Assembly (NCBI GenBank): GCA_022510565.1
Contig: JAFLTE010000019.1
Location: 1-45,449, forward strand
DNA: 45,449 nucleotides
Direction of reading: 5' to 3'
Source: Lachnospiraceae bacterium
GTDB taxonomy: Bacteria > Bacillota > Clostridia > Lachnospirales > Lachnospiraceae
Shown: positions 8,014 to 16,721 of the stretch, piece after piece
Numbering within the stretch: the first letter of the stretch is position 1
Layout of the letters: every line of letters starts with the position of its first letter
Notes under the pieces: generated by a model
The model's input: the letters and a program-made list of their open reading frames with translations, nothing else
Databases searched by the model: none
Told to the model about the DNA's origin: nothing
Made by a program: the position numbers and the translations under genes

Positions 8014-8886
8014 TTAGTCGGGATCCATAATCTTGGTCAATCTTGCCGCCACCTCGGCATCCATAACACCCAATATGTTTCCGCGGTCCTCCGCACTCAT
8101 CTGGTACAGTATCTTGGCAACCAGATCAAGACTGTCCGTCATTTCCTCGAAAATGGACGCCGCCTGCGACGGCTCCATCTCGGAATATGCCTGTGCGTAA
8201 TCCGCAAGTTGGGCATCCAACGCCACCTGCTCCACCACCTGCTTATACAAATACTCCGCCGTGGCAGGATCCATCGCCTCATAATATTTCTGATATTCTT
8301 CTATTCCCAGACCCTTGTCGGAGTAGACCACTTCCTCATAGAACTCTGTCTTAATACGCTCAAACTCAATCTGCGCGTCCTCGAAAGTCTTCAGTCTGTC
8401 AATCTCGGCACGAAGCGCCGAGATTTCTTCATAGTCCGTATTGCTTACAGACTGTGCTCGCTCCAACTCAAGTTCCAGTTCTCTGATATAATCTACCGCA
8501 TCACGCAGACTGGTATAGCCGCCGTAGGCTTCTTCATCATCCGTGGTAACGACCGAATCCGCCGGCAAAATCTTATTGACTACCGGAACATCCTTTAATA
8601 CGGGAGCCAATACACCGGAGCCGAATCCGCCCACATCCAACTTAATCAGCAGGCAGAGAATCGCCAGCCAAATAATAATAATAACAAATGTTACCAAAAC
8701 CACGGAAATACCGCTCGGTTCCTCATCTTCCGACAGTTGAGCTTCCTGCTTGGAAATTTCCTTCGCACGCTGTTTTGCCTCTTTGCGCTGCGCCTTCTGC
8801 TCTTTTTTTATCTTCTCACGTTCGTCTTTTAATCTCTTCTTTTCCGCCTGAGTGTCCACTCCGGGATTAAAAACCTGATCCGCCAT
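8014..8886 (-). CDS. MotE/YlxF-like flagellar protein (MgtE N-terminal-like domain)
   Basis: A 290-residue membrane protein in the position of Bacillus ylxF, between fliJ and fliK. It has a highly charged Lys/Glu N-terminal tail (residues 14-50), one TM segment (about 58-82, GISVVLVTFVIIIIWLAILC), a coiled coil (about 125-165, IRELELELERAQ) and a C-terminal helical domain with EMEPSQAASIFEEM, LVAKILYQM and GNILGVMDAEVAARLTKIM. This last pattern is the MgtE N-terminal/MotE fold. The family has been proposed to act as a chaperone for the stator or basal body; the role here is inferred. GAGGGG precedes the ATG, 2 bp after the fliJ stop. Confidence 0.8.
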   Translation of the reverse strand: MADQVFNPGVDTQAEKKRLKDEREKIKKEQKAQRKEAKQRAKEISKQEAQLSEDEEPSGISVVLVTFVIIIIWLAILCLLIKLDVGGFGSGVLAPVLKDVPVVNKILPADSVVTTDDEEAYGGYTSLRDAVDYIRELELELERAQSVSNTDYEEISALRAEIDRLKTFEDAQIEFERIKTEFYEEVVYSDKGLGIEEYQKYYEAMDPATAEYLYKQVVEQVALDAQLADYAQAYSEMEPSQAASIFEEMTDSLDLVAKILYQMSAEDRGNILGVMDAEVAARLTKIMDPD

Positions 8887-8888
8887 TC

Positions 8889-9341
8889 TTACCCCTCTTT
8901 TCCGCGCTGACCGTAAGTGTAGCTGGTCAGTTCGTCCACCGCCTTGCCTTCCGCGGCGTTTTCCTCATATCTAAACTGCTCAAAAGCTTTTTCCTTAAGC
9001 TTTTCATGCATCTTGCGCTCCTGCATGACTTCCTGCAGCTTAAGCCGTGCCGCCTCCACGACCTGCTCAGCTAAGGCGACCTGCTCTTTCTGCGCCTCTA
9101 TCAACTCATCCATAATCAGCACGGCATTTCTGTTATCCCGCAGCTCATCCACGTGCACCGCGTCGCTGCGCATCCGCCGGCCTTCTTCGAGGTAAGCTTC
9201 CTTCCTGTCAATAAGTTGCTGAAGCTTCTCCTCCTCCTCCATCAGCCTCATCTGCGCCCTGCCGAGTTCCATCTTGGCCTGACTCTCCAGCTGATACTGG
9301 ATGTTTAGGATACTCTGCATCCTGTATGTAAACTTCGCCAT
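8889..9341 (-). CDS. fliJ: FliJ, flagellar export chaperone
   Basis: FliJ is a small coiled-coil protein that docks in the FliI hexamer and escorts export substrates. The 150-aa product is almost entirely helical and charged, beginning MAKFTYRMQSILNIQYQLE as in the family, with a long heptad pattern from residue 20 to 130 and no membrane segment. Sequence conservation in FliJ is low, so the call rests on the N-terminal motif, the coiled coil and the place directly after fliI (13-bp gap) and before the motE-like gene. AGGGGTGA precedes the ATG. Confidence 0.88.
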   Translation of the reverse strand: MAKFTYRMQSILNIQYQLESQAKMELGRAQMRLMEEEEKLQQLIDRKEAYLEEGRRMRSDAVHVDELRDNRNAVLIMDELIEAQKEQVALAEQVVEAARLKLQEVMQERKMHEKLKEKAFEQFRYEENAAEGKAVDELTSYTYGQRGKEG

Positions 9342-9354
9342 GGTCGTTCACCCC

Positions 9355-10668
9355 TTAGTCCGCAAAAAGCGTCCTGAGCAAATCCACAGCCTGTTCATAG
9401 TCGAACTTCTCGTTTACATCCTGCATAAGAAATTCATTCACCGCATCGATTTTAGATATAGCATAATCTATCTTCTGGTTGCTGCCGCTCTTGTAAGCAC
9501 CGATGTTAATCAAATCTTCCGCGTCGCTGTAGGTAGCAAGCACGTTCTTAAGCTGCCCGGCTAAGGACTTATGCTCTTTATCCACAATCTGCGCCATACA
9601 ACGGGATATACTCTGCAATACATCGATGGCCGGATAGTGGTTCTGGTGCGCTAATCTTCGATTCAGCATAATATGTCCGTCCAAAATACTTCTGGCGGTA
9701 TCGGTAATAGGCTCGTTCATGTCATCGCCGTCAACAAGCACCGTATAAAGTCCCGTAATGGAACCCACCGCAGCACAGCCCGCCCGCTCCAAAAGTTTCG
9801 GCATTTCCGAGTATACACTGGGCGGATATCCTCTTGATACCGGCGGTTCCCCACTGGCCAGCCCGATTTCTCTCTGTGCCATGGAAAAACGTGTCAGGGA
9901 GTCCATCATAAGAAGAACATCCTTGCCCTGATCTCTGAAATACTCTGCGATAGCAGTAGCTGTCTTGGCGGCTTTGTTTCTCTCCAGCGCCGCCTTGTCG
10001 GAAGTGGCAACCACCACCACCGAGCGCTTCATGCCCTCCTCGCCCAAATCTCTCTCTATAAACTCCCGCACTTCTCTGCCTCGCTCGCCGATCAGAGCGA
10101 TGACGTTGATATCTGCTTTGGTGTTGCGGGCAAACATACCCATCAGTGTGGATTTACCTACGCCCGATCCCGCAAAAATGCCGATACGCTGACCTTTTCC
10201 CACGGTCATCAGCCCGTCGATGGCTTTGACACCGAGGGGGAGCACCTCATCGATGATCTTCCTGCTCATGGCATCCGGCGGCGGTGCCTCTACACTGTAA
10301 GGCGTACCCGGCATATACTCGCCGTTGATTCTTCCGAGTCCGTCTAAAACCTTACCCAGAAGTTCATTGCTGACCGGTACGGACAACGGTTCGCTCGTAT
10401 TCTCCACGATACAACCAAGGCCGATGCCATCCGTCTTATCGCATGGCATAAGCAGAGTCTTGCGATCCTTGAAACCGACAACCTCTGCCATAATGGGTCC
10501 GTACTCTTCTTCTATCGGATAGATTTTGCACAAATCACCCAGCTTAGCCTCGGGTCCGGCAGACTCAATGGTAAGTCCCACGACATTTTCTACCCGGCCT
10601 TTACGCTTAAAGAATACATCCTGTGATATTTTGCTGTATTTATAAAAATCAATAACTGGTCTTTTCAA
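9355..10668 (-). CDS. fliI: FliI, flagellar type III export ATPase
   Basis: FliI is the ATPase of the flagellar type III export system, related to the F1 beta subunit. The 437-aa protein shows the Walker A loop GIFAGSGVGKSTLMGM (about residue 165), the ALIGERGREVREFIE motif, Walker B VLLMMDSLTRFSMAQREIGLA, and PSVYSEMPKLLERAG with DDMNEPITDTARSILDGHI, all diagnostic of FliI/SctN. The start is a TTG (10666-10668) with GGGTG upstream; the gene overlaps fliH by 20 bases, so translation is probably coupled. The family length (430-460 aa) is matched. Confidence 0.97.
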   Translation of the reverse strand: MKRPVIDFYKYSKISQDVFFKRKGRVENVVGLTIESAGPEAKLGDLCKIYPIEEEYGPIMAEVVGFKDRKTLLMPCDKTDGIGLGCIVENTSEPLSVPVSNELLGKVLDGLGRINGEYMPGTPYSVEAPPPDAMSRKIIDEVLPLGVKAIDGLMTVGKGQRIGIFAGSGVGKSTLMGMFARNTKADINVIALIGERGREVREFIERDLGEEGMKRSVVVVATSDKAALERNKAAKTATAIAEYFRDQGKDVLLMMDSLTRFSMAQREIGLASGEPPVSRGYPPSVYSEMPKLLERAGCAAVGSITGLYTVLVDGDDMNEPITDTARSILDGHIMLNRRLAHQNHYPAIDVLQSISRCMAQIVDKEHKSLAGQLKNVLATYSDAEDLINIGAYKSGSNQKIDYAISKIDAVNEFLMQDVNEKFDYEQAVDLLRTLFAD

Positions 10669-11551
10669 ATGATAACACCCGTAATCTATTAGTCAATTGC
10701 TGTAACTGCGTATCCACGCCGCAGTCAAATATACCGCCGTCCGTCTCAATCAGACATGCACCCTGAGCCAGGGCGATGTCCTCTATAATCTCTACGATAC
10801 CTTTGCCGGCGGTAGCTCCTTCCGTAAGTTCCTGCTTCTTCATATTAACGAAAGGATAGTCCTCCTTGGAAACATGGACAATGAAAGTCTTGCTGGTCTC
10901 CACCTGCCGCAGAGTAGAATCAATCAAATGCACCAGAATATCCCGGTTGTCAGCCAACTCTATTCCGAAAACCTGGCTGTAAACCTCCGTGATCGTGTCG
11001 ATAAAGCGCGGTTCCAAATCTTCCACCAGACTGTCATACTCCTGATGCAGCCTCTGTTTCTCTGCATCCAACTCTCGCTTCATCTCATCCGCCTCGGCAT
11101 GACCCGCTTTATAACCGTCATCGTATCCGAGTCTGTTGGCATCCTCCAGCGCCTGCCTACGCTCCTCCTCTATTTCCCGACGGGCGTTCTCCATCATCTC
11201 ATCTATCTGAGCCTGTGCGTCGTCAATCATCGCCTGTGCCTGCGCCTTGACTTCCTCTAAGTCCGGTCCCTGCTCTACGGAAGCGCTTTTGATAATACCG
11301 CCATCCGCGTCGTCAGCGTCGGCAAGAAGTGCATCAATCTGTTCTCCACCGAGACCACCCACGAACTCCGCTTCTTCGCCTTCTTCTTCCTCTCCTTCCG
11401 GAGCGTCACTACTCGCCAAAGCACTGAGACGATGCCGCCTGAGAGACTCATGTTCCTCGATCCTCTGCTCTAAGCGCGTATTGCTGTCTATAATAACCTT
11501 ATCGTCTTCAGATACCTCGACCCAATATGATTTGTACAGATTCCTAGACAA
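10649..11551 (-). CDS. fliH: FliH, negative regulator of the export ATPase
   Basis: FliH is a dimeric stalk protein that binds FliI and tethers it to the C-ring. The product is about 300 aa. It begins SRNLYKSYWVEV, has an acidic Glu/Gly-rich linker, then a long coiled coil rich in Ala, Glu and Gln (about residues 95-165, MIDDAQAQIDEMMENARREI) containing GYDDGYKAGHAEA, the family's G-x-x-x-G-like stretch, and ends with the V-ATPase E-like domain (VHVSKEDYPFVN; DGGIFDCGVDTQL). I place the start at a TTG (11549-11551) that overlaps the fliG stop and follows GGAGGTGA; an in-frame ATG codon further upstream is less likely. Confidence 0.88.
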   Translation of the reverse strand: MSRNLYKSYWVEVSEDDKVIIDSNTRLEQRIEEHESLRRHRLSALASSDAPEGEEEEGEEAEFVGGLGGEQIDALLADADDADGGIIKSASVEQGPDLEEVKAQAQAMIDDAQAQIDEMMENARREIEEERRQALEDANRLGYDDGYKAGHAEADEMKRELDAEKQRLHQEYDSLVEDLEPRFIDTITEVYSQVFGIELADNRDILVHLIDSTLRQVETSKTFIVHVSKEDYPFVNMKKQELTEGATAGKGIVEIIEDIALAQGACLIETDGGIFDCGVDTQLQQLTNRLRVLSFEKTSY

Positions 11552-12560
11552 TGATCTCGTCACCTCCACCTCTGGAGATAACAATTTCTGCAGAATCTTC
11601 CAGTTTTCTGATAATATTTACAATCTTCTGCTGTGCTTCCTCCACGTCCTTCATACGTACAGGACCCATGAATTCCATATCTTCCTTAATCATGACACCA
11701 AGACGCTTGGACAGATTGTTGAAGATTGCGTTCTGAACTTCCTCGTTGGAACCTTTCAGGGCGATAGCCAAATCTCCGTTATCAACGTCACGCAGCACAC
11801 GCTGAATAGCTCTGTCGTCCAGAAGCAGGATATCTTCGAACACGAACATCTTCTTCCTGATCTCGTCCGCCAATTCCGGCTCCTCGATTTCCAAAGTCTC
11901 CATGATGTGTTTCTCTGTACCACGGTCTACCGTATTCAAAATCTCTACGACAGCGTCCACACCGCCGATGATTGCATAATCCTGATTTACCAAAGATGAC
12001 AGCTTGGATTCCAACACTTTCTCCACTTCCTTGATTACGTCCGGACTTGTTCTGTCCATGACGGCAATACGCTTCGCCACGTCCGCCTGTCTGTCCGGCG
12101 GAAGTGCAGACACGATAAGAGCCGCCTGTGCCGGCGCAAGATAAGACAATATAAGGGCAATTGTCTGCGGATGCTCATCCTGAATAAAGTTGAGAAGCTG
12201 TGCAGCATCTGCCTTTCTGACAAATTCGAAAGGCTTCACCTGCAAGGATGCCGTCAGCTTGCCGATTACATCCGCCGCCTTCTCGGAACCGAAAGACTTC
12301 TCCAACAGTTCCTTAGCATAGCCGATACCGCCCTCCGCGATATACTGCTGTGCAAGACATATTTGATAGAACTCGTTAATCACATCGTCCTTCATCTGCG
12401 GTGTGATATTTCTGGTATTGGCAATCTCCAGCGTCAGCTCTTCAATCTCATCCTCCTTCAGATGTTTAAAAATTGATGCCGACTTCTCCGGTCCCAAAGC
12501 GATCAACAGAACCGCCGCCTTCTGGAGTCCTCCGGTCAACCCTTCGCCTTTAGCAGCCAT
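11544..12560 (-). CDS. fliG: FliG, flagellar motor switch protein
   Basis: FliG is the rotor protein on the MS-ring that meets MotA and generates torque. The 338-aa sequence is canonical: LTGGLQKAAVLLIALGPEKS at the N-terminus, EHPQTIALILSYLAPAQAA in the middle (EHPQ motif), and the C-terminal charged torque helix region with MFVFEDILLLDDRAIQRVLR followed by DLAIALKGSNEEVQNAIF. Length fits the family (about 335 aa). GGGGGT precedes the ATG. It lies 5 bp after fliF and overlaps fliH. Confidence 0.97.
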   Translation of the reverse strand: MAAKGEGLTGGLQKAAVLLIALGPEKSASIFKHLKEDEIEELTLEIANTRNITPQMKDDVINEFYQICLAQQYIAEGGIGYAKELLEKSFGSEKAADVIGKLTASLQVKPFEFVRKADAAQLLNFIQDEHPQTIALILSYLAPAQAALIVSALPPDRQADVAKRIAVMDRTSPDVIKEVEKVLESKLSSLVNQDYAIIGGVDAVVEILNTVDRGTEKHIMETLEIEEPELADEIRKKMFVFEDILLLDDRAIQRVLRDVDNGDLAIALKGSNEEVQNAIFNNLSKRLGVMIKEDMEFMGPVRMKDVEEAQQKIVNIIRKLEDSAEIVISRGGGDEIIV

Positions 12561-12565
12561 CTATG

Positions 12566-14167
12566 TTACCCCCACTCTTCGTTTAACCAGTTGCGCAGCA
12601 GATTCGCCGCAGCCTCCGGATTTTCTTCCACGAATTTATTAATCATCTTACGCTCATCGGATTCATCCTCCAACGTAATCTCTGCCGTCTCAGGCATAGA
12701 CTGGAGCAATGTCTCCACCGTAAGTTCTTCCTCTTCCTCTTCGTGCTTCTCTCCACGCATACTTCTGAGTACCACAAACGCGAGAAGTGCAAGGATTACG
12801 ATGATGAGGATAATCTGTAAAACATCCGTCGCCGTAATATTCGATCCTTCCCTGTCAAAGAAAATATTCTCGCTGTACGCTACCAAGGAGACACTGCCCG
12901 ACGGAATACCGGTCGCATTCGACACCGCCTCATAGAATTCCTCGTCAACTTCCAGACGCGTACGCTCCTTGTTAGCCAGCTTATACTCATCCCATGTGAT
13001 TCCCTCTAACAGTCCCTGTGTCCGTGCATCCTCCTCGCGAATCACATTGTACTTAATCAGAGCTACCGTAATCGAAGACTGGTTGTAATTGATCAGTCCC
13101 GCCGGGGTGGTAGTCGTCCTAATCCTCTCATTAGGCAGATAATCACGCGACTGCTCAGATCTGGACGAATGGGAATAACCGTTGTCATCCAGCACATAGC
13201 TGGTGTTGTCGTCGTTAGAGTCTGTTCCCGGAATGCCGCCCACGCCGCTCTCGTTCTCCTCCTCATACAGATCTTCATGTGCATACACACCCTGCGTCTG
13301 TCCTTCCGGAGCATAATATAAATGTTCCGTCTCCTCGTAGGTAGAGAAATCCAGTACAAGATTAGTCGCCACTTCTACATTGTCATACTCCTTCGTGCCA
13401 AGCAGCACTCTGCGCACCTCGCCGATCAGCATCTTCTCGGCTTCCGCCTTTGCGGAAAGCTGGGCGTTGGTCGTGCCGGATAAGCTGTAATTATCATCTC
13501 CCGTAAAGAGCATATTACCATCTGTATCCATGATAACGATGTTATCAGTCGTGGCATTCCCCATGGCAGTAGCTGCGGCACGCGCAAGATACGCCGCCGT
13601 CTCCGTGCTGAACTCGCCTTTTAAAGTCAGAAGAATAAACGCGGAAGCCTCCTCCTTCTCGGCAATCAGCGTACCTTTGTTCTCCGGGATCGTCAGCTCT
13701 ACGCTGGCATTCTGAACTGCCGCAAACTTCATAATATCACGAGCCAGTTTTCTCTCCAGATAATAAACATTTTTCTTCTGCTTATCAGACTCTGTGGTGG
13801 AAAAGCTGCCGCTTGTAACATCGTCAATCGTGTAGTCCGCCGACCGAATGTTATTAGCACCCAAAAGCAGATTCGCATCGGACAACTCTTCCCGTAAAAT
13901 CTTAATGGTAAGTCCGTCATCCGAAATCGTGTAAGTCATACTCTCTTCTTCGAGCAGATCCCGCACTTCCGCCGCTTCCGCCGTAGTCTCACACTCTCTG
14001 AGCAGTATATACTCGGGCTGAATCAGTCGGTTCACAATAATCACAATCGCCAGTACCAACACTGCGACACCCGAAACAATCAACGTTTTCTGTCTCGCCG
14101 TAAATCGGTTCCACCATTCTAATATCCGATTCCCCAATTCTCTTAATTTCTCTATCAATCTATCCAC
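12566..14167 (-). CDS. fliF: FliF, flagellar MS-ring protein
   Basis: FliF forms the MS-ring, the base on which the rotor and export gate are built. The 533-aa protein has a TM helix near each end (about residues 29-48, LIVSGVAVLVLAIVIIVNRL; and about 455-475, VLQIILIIVILALLAFVVLR). Between them are two ring-building motifs: the YILL..CETTAEAAEVRDLL start, and RKLARDIMKFAAVQNASVEL. The C-terminal cytoplasmic tail (FVEENPEAAANLLRNWLNEE) is the FliG-binding motif. The start is GTG (14165-14167) with AAGGAG about 11 bases upstream. A 150-bp hairpin-rich gap separates it from fliE. Confidence 0.96.
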   Translation of the reverse strand: MDRLIEKLRELGNRILEWWNRFTARQKTLIVSGVAVLVLAIVIIVNRLIQPEYILLRECETTAEAAEVRDLLEEESMTYTISDDGLTIKILREELSDANLLLGANNIRSADYTIDDVTSGSFSTTESDKQKKNVYYLERKLARDIMKFAAVQNASVELTIPENKGTLIAEKEEASAFILLTLKGEFSTETAAYLARAAATAMGNATTDNIVIMDTDGNMLFTGDDNYSLSGTTNAQLSAKAEAEKMLIGEVRRVLLGTKEYDNVEVATNLVLDFSTYEETEHLYYAPEGQTQGVYAHEDLYEEENESGVGGIPGTDSNDDNTSYVLDDNGYSHSSRSEQSRDYLPNERIRTTTTPAGLINYNQSSITVALIKYNVIREEDARTQGLLEGITWDEYKLANKERTRLEVDEEFYEAVSNATGIPSGSVSLVAYSENIFFDREGSNITATDVLQIILIIVILALLAFVVLRSMRGEKHEEEEEELTVETLLQSMPETAEITLEDESDERKMINKFVEENPEAAANLLRNWLNEEWG

Positions 14168-14199
14168 GGTAACTCATTCTCCTTCTATATCCTCATCAT

Positions 14200-14320
14200 G
14201 CACTCGCAAACTCGCACTTTCAGTGCTTACTCGCCTGCTTCGCAGCCGATTTGCTCGTTAACGGCACATGAAAAGCAAATGCCGCTTCGCGTCGCTTGCT
14301 TTTCCTTTGCGCCCATTATG
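14200..14320. repeat. Hairpin-rich intercistronic element between fliE and fliF
   Basis: This gap holds at least three inverted repeats in series: GAAAAGCAA (14270-14278) with TTGCTTTTC (14296-14304) around a GC-rich loop; CTGCTTCGCAG near 14236-14246; and GCACTTTCAGTGC near 14213-14225. Base composition is unlike the AT-rich gaps elsewhere. The arrangement resembles dispersed intergenic (REP/BIME-like) elements; whether it recurs in the genome cannot be seen from one copy. No open frame or promoter is evident. Confidence 0.55.
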
Positions 14321-14647
14321 TTATATCTGCATCTGAATGAGTTCCTTGTATGCATCCAACAACTTATCTCTGATCGCCACAGTGTACTGTAACGCTACGG
14401 ACGCTTTCTGTAATGCAATACTTAAGTCGTGTGTATTCTCGGTCTCGCCGAGCGCCCACTTGATTTCCTCGTTCTCTGCATCGGACAGATAATTGTTCGT
14501 CGTGTTCAGATTATCGATTGCGGTATGCAGTAAGATGTCAAAGTCCTTGTCCGCATATGTATCAACCCTGTTGGTAGGCGCTGATTTCGCTGCCTCCTTG
14601 ATCGCATTTGATGACACATTATAAAGCTCTGTAATATCTAAAGCCAT
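14321..14647 (-). CDS. fliE: FliE, flagellar hook-basal body junction protein
   Basis: FliE links the MS-ring to the rod. The 108-residue protein ends with the family signature: LGETENTHDLSIALQKASVA, then LQYTVAIRDKLLDAYKELIQMQI, where the DAYKEIMRMQI-like end is diagnostic. The ATG at 14647 follows GGAGGGAG closely; a longer frame adds only MEGEF, which comes from that ribosome site. It is the third gene of the operon, after flgB and flgC. Confidence 0.94.
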   Translation of the reverse strand: MALDITELYNVSSNAIKEAAKSAPTNRVDTYADKDFDILLHTAIDNLNTTNNYLSDAENEEIKWALGETENTHDLSIALQKASVALQYTVAIRDKLLDAYKELIQMQI

Positions 14648-14728
14648 GAATTCTCCCTCCAAAACACAAAGTATCTTAATCCCTAATCCTTATTCATTAC
14701 TCCCGTATATCACTTAACCACATATGAA

Positions 14729-15178
14729 TTAACTGTTGAGTAAGTTCAATCCCGTGGTTGCGATATTCTTGCTGGCATCAAAAGCCGTGGCATTCGCCTG
14801 ATAAGCACGACTCGCATCGATTAAGTTAGTCATCTCCGTGATGATGCTGACATTGGGATAGGTCACATAGCCGTTCTCATCGGCATCAGGATGGGAAGGG
14901 TCATACACCATATTGCCCTCCGTCCACGTATCCTCGTAAACACCCGTCACCTTGACACCGCTTCCCGTGTAGTTTTCATTCGCTTTCTGAAGTATCGCAT
15001 GAAAATGTGTCGGTGGTGAATTCTTCTCTTCGAATACAACCACCTTCCTGCGGTACGGTGTACCGTCCTGAGTACGTGTTGTCTCCGCATTCGCCACGTT
15101 CTGTGCAATAATGTCCATGCGGTAACGCTCCGCGGTCATACCGGATGCATTGATATCAAAAGCCGTAAACATTCCCAT
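14729..15178 (-). CDS. flgC: FlgC, flagellar rod protein
   Basis: FlgC is a proximal rod subunit. The 149-aa sequence has FDINASGMTAERYRMDIIAQNVANAETTRT at its start region and VTYPNVSIITEMTNLIDASRAYQANATAFD near the end, the standard pattern of FlgC (rod proteins share N- and C-terminal coiled-coil segments). GKEG-free, no membrane segment, exported by the type III route. AAGGAG is 8 bases before the ATG. It lies 65 bp after flgB and 80 bp before fliE. Confidence 0.95.
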   Translation of the reverse strand: MGMFTAFDINASGMTAERYRMDIIAQNVANAETTRTQDGTPYRRKVVVFEEKNSPPTHFHAILQKANENYTGSGVKVTGVYEDTWTEGNMVYDPSHPDADENGYVTYPNVSIITEMTNLIDASRAYQANATAFDASKNIATTGLNLLNS

Positions 15179-15243
15179 ACTCTTATCTCCTTACTACAAA
15201 ATACTATTTGCAAAAACCATTTATTAACATTAAAAATAATGAT

Positions 15244-15642
15244 CTACTTCATAACAGTCTGCAGATTCTTAAACTCCTGATTCATAGACAGCTCCAAGCC
15301 CTGATATACCACCTGATTCTTGGCAAGGTATACAGCTTCCGTATCGGGGTCTACATTGTTGCCGTCAATACGGTAGGAAAATCCGGAATAGTCTTTATGT
15401 ACAATAGGATTCAACCGGCTAAATTTCAAATTGTGCACCTTTGCATCCATACTCGTGTATCGGGAACTGTGAAGTGCCTTAGCCAGCTGCGTCTCAAAGT
15501 CCACATCCTGCCGCTTATAGCCGGGTGTGTCTGCATTGGCAATATTGTTGGAAATCGCATCATTGCGCAGCCACGCAGCATCCGCCGCCTTGTCCAATAC
15601 ATTGATATAATCAAATACATTCGTATTTGCCAGAGTACTCAT
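15244..15642 (-). CDS. flgB: FlgB, flagellar rod protein
   Basis: FlgB is a proximal rod subunit. The 132-aa protein carries ALDAAWLRNDAISNNIANADTPGYKRQDVDFE-type residues in its N-terminal half (visible AAWLRNDAISNNIANADTPG) and a C-terminal YQGLELSMNQEFKNLQTVM. The ATG at 15642 follows GGAGG by 9 bases; a longer frame adding MWRFVL is that ribosome site read as codons. It is the first gene of the long flagellar operon, directly downstream of codY as in Bacillus, with a SigA-type promoter at 15686-15713. Confidence 0.95.
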   Translation of the reverse strand: MSTLANTNVFDYINVLDKAADAAWLRNDAISNNIANADTPGYKRQDVDFETQLAKALHSSRYTSMDAKVHNLKFSRLNPIVHKDYSGFSYRIDGNNVDPDTEAVYLAKNQVVYQGLELSMNQEFKNLQTVMK

Positions 15643-15685
15643 AAGCACAAACCTCCACATTACTAAATACTAGAATTCATATTCC

Positions 15686-15713
15686 ATTATAAATTAATTA
15701 TAAAAAATTACAA
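15686..15713 (-). promoter_or_regulatory. SigA-type promoter of the flgB-flgE operon
   Basis: On the minus strand TTGTAA (15708-15713) and a perfect TATAAT (15686-15691) are spaced by 16 bases, 45 bases before the flgB start. This corresponds in position to the fla/che promoter of Bacillus. Confidence 0.7.
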
Positions 15714-15725
15714 GTTTTTTCGATT

Positions 15726-15740
15726 GATTTTCACAAAATA
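15726..15740. promoter_or_regulatory. CodY-box-like site upstream of the flgB promoter
   Basis: GATTTTCACAAAATA matches the CodY consensus AATTTTCWGAAAATT at 12 of 15 positions and lies 12 bp upstream of the -35 hexamer. With codY as the neighbouring gene this suggests that CodY, loaded with GTP and branched-chain amino acids, acts on the flagellar operon. AT-rich sequence raises the chance of random matches. Confidence 0.5.
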
Positions 15741-15773
15741 TAATGAAAAAATTTTTGCTCTTCCACTTTTTTC

Positions 15774-15821
15774 CAATAAAAAAGGATTTACTATGGTCTG
15801 ATACCCTGTGTAAATCCTTTT
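15774..15821 (-). terminator. Terminator after codY
   Basis: AAAAGGATTTAC (15780-15791) pairs with GTAAATCCTTTT (15810-15821), a 12-bp stem with an 18-base loop, followed on the minus strand by a U-rich tract. It lies 18 bp after the codY stop and separates codY from the flagellar operon. Confidence 0.8.
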
Positions 15822-15838
15822 ACCTGACGCTGTCCATG

Positions 15839-16624
15839 CTAATATCTCGTTTGTTCTTTTAATTTCTCTACTTCATCGAAAACCACATCGTTCAAAACTT
15901 TAATATATGTGCCCTTCATGCCCGAGGAGCGGGATTCGATTACGCCCGCGCTCTCGAACTTGCGAAGCGCATTGACAATGACCGAACGGGTAATCCCTAC
16001 TTTATCCGCAATCTTGCTGGCAACCAGAATCCCTTCCATGCCTCCCAGTTCATCGAAGATGTGAGTGATTGCCTCCATCTCCGAAAAGGATAGGGTGCCG
16101 ATGGCTGATTTCACCACCGCGACCTTGCGGTTCTCCTCCGCGCTCTCCTCGCTCACCGCTCGAAGCATCTCCAGTCCCACCACCGTAGTACCGTACTCGC
16201 ACAGGATAATGTCGTCGATGTCGTACTGCTCATTGCACTTATAGAGAAAAAGTGTACCCAACCGCTCTCCCGATATCTCGATCGGCGCAATCACCGCGCG
16301 GAACTTTCGTGTGTCGATACTCTCAAAGCCGAGAGTCTCCAAGTTGACATTCTCCTTTGTAGATAATACCGCCAGAAGCCTTTCATTCAACATCGGATCA
16401 ATGAATCCGCCCACATGGTCTACGATAAGCTCTGTAATTGACTCCACCTCATCCAAATCCCCAATGCCGAGCACTTTGCCTTTTCTGCTGATGACCAGCA
16501 CATTAGAATTCAGAATGTCTTTCAGCACATCGCATATATCGTTGAACACTACCTTGCCGGAGTTATTGTTGTGCAAAAGCTTCCCGATTTTCCTCGTTTT
16601 ATCTAACAACTGAACACTACTCAT
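15839..16624 (-). CDS. codY: CodY, GTP- and branched-chain amino acid-sensing repressor
   Basis: CodY is the global nutritional repressor of low-GC Gram-positives. The 261-aa protein matches the family length. The N-terminal GAF domain (about 1-155) starts LLDKTRKIGKLLHNNNSGKV and holds ICDVLKDILNSNVLVISRKGKVLG. The C-terminal winged helix-turn-helix reads ASKIADKVGITRSVIVNALRKFESAGVIES and RSSGMKGTYIKVLND, nearly identical to the known recognition helix. AAGGAG precedes the ATG. It lies between topA and flgB, its place in Bacillus, but xerC/hslVU, which lie between topA and codY there, are absent. It has its own promoter and terminator. Confidence 0.98.
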   Translation of the reverse strand: MSSVQLLDKTRKIGKLLHNNNSGKVVFNDICDVLKDILNSNVLVISRKGKVLGIGDLDEVESITELIVDHVGGFIDPMLNERLLAVLSTKENVNLETLGFESIDTRKFRAVIAPIEISGERLGTLFLYKCNEQYDIDDIILCEYGTTVVGLEMLRAVSEESAEENRKVAVVKSAIGTLSFSEMEAITHIFDELGGMEGILVASKIADKVGITRSVIVNALRKFESAGVIESRSSGMKGTYIKVLNDVVFDEVEKLKEQTRY

Positions 16625-16692
16625 TTATATAATGCTCCTTATCGTAAGCTGCTGTGAATCTTTCAAAAAAATACATATTTCCAAGTAATATG

Positions 16693-16721
16693 ATTTTATC
16701 ACAACACTTTCAGATAATCAA
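16693..16721 (-). promoter_or_regulatory. SigA-type promoter of codY
   Basis: On the minus strand TTGATT (16716-16721) and TAAAAT (16693-16698) are 17 bases apart, 69 bases before the codY start and just after the topA stop. Confidence 0.55.
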
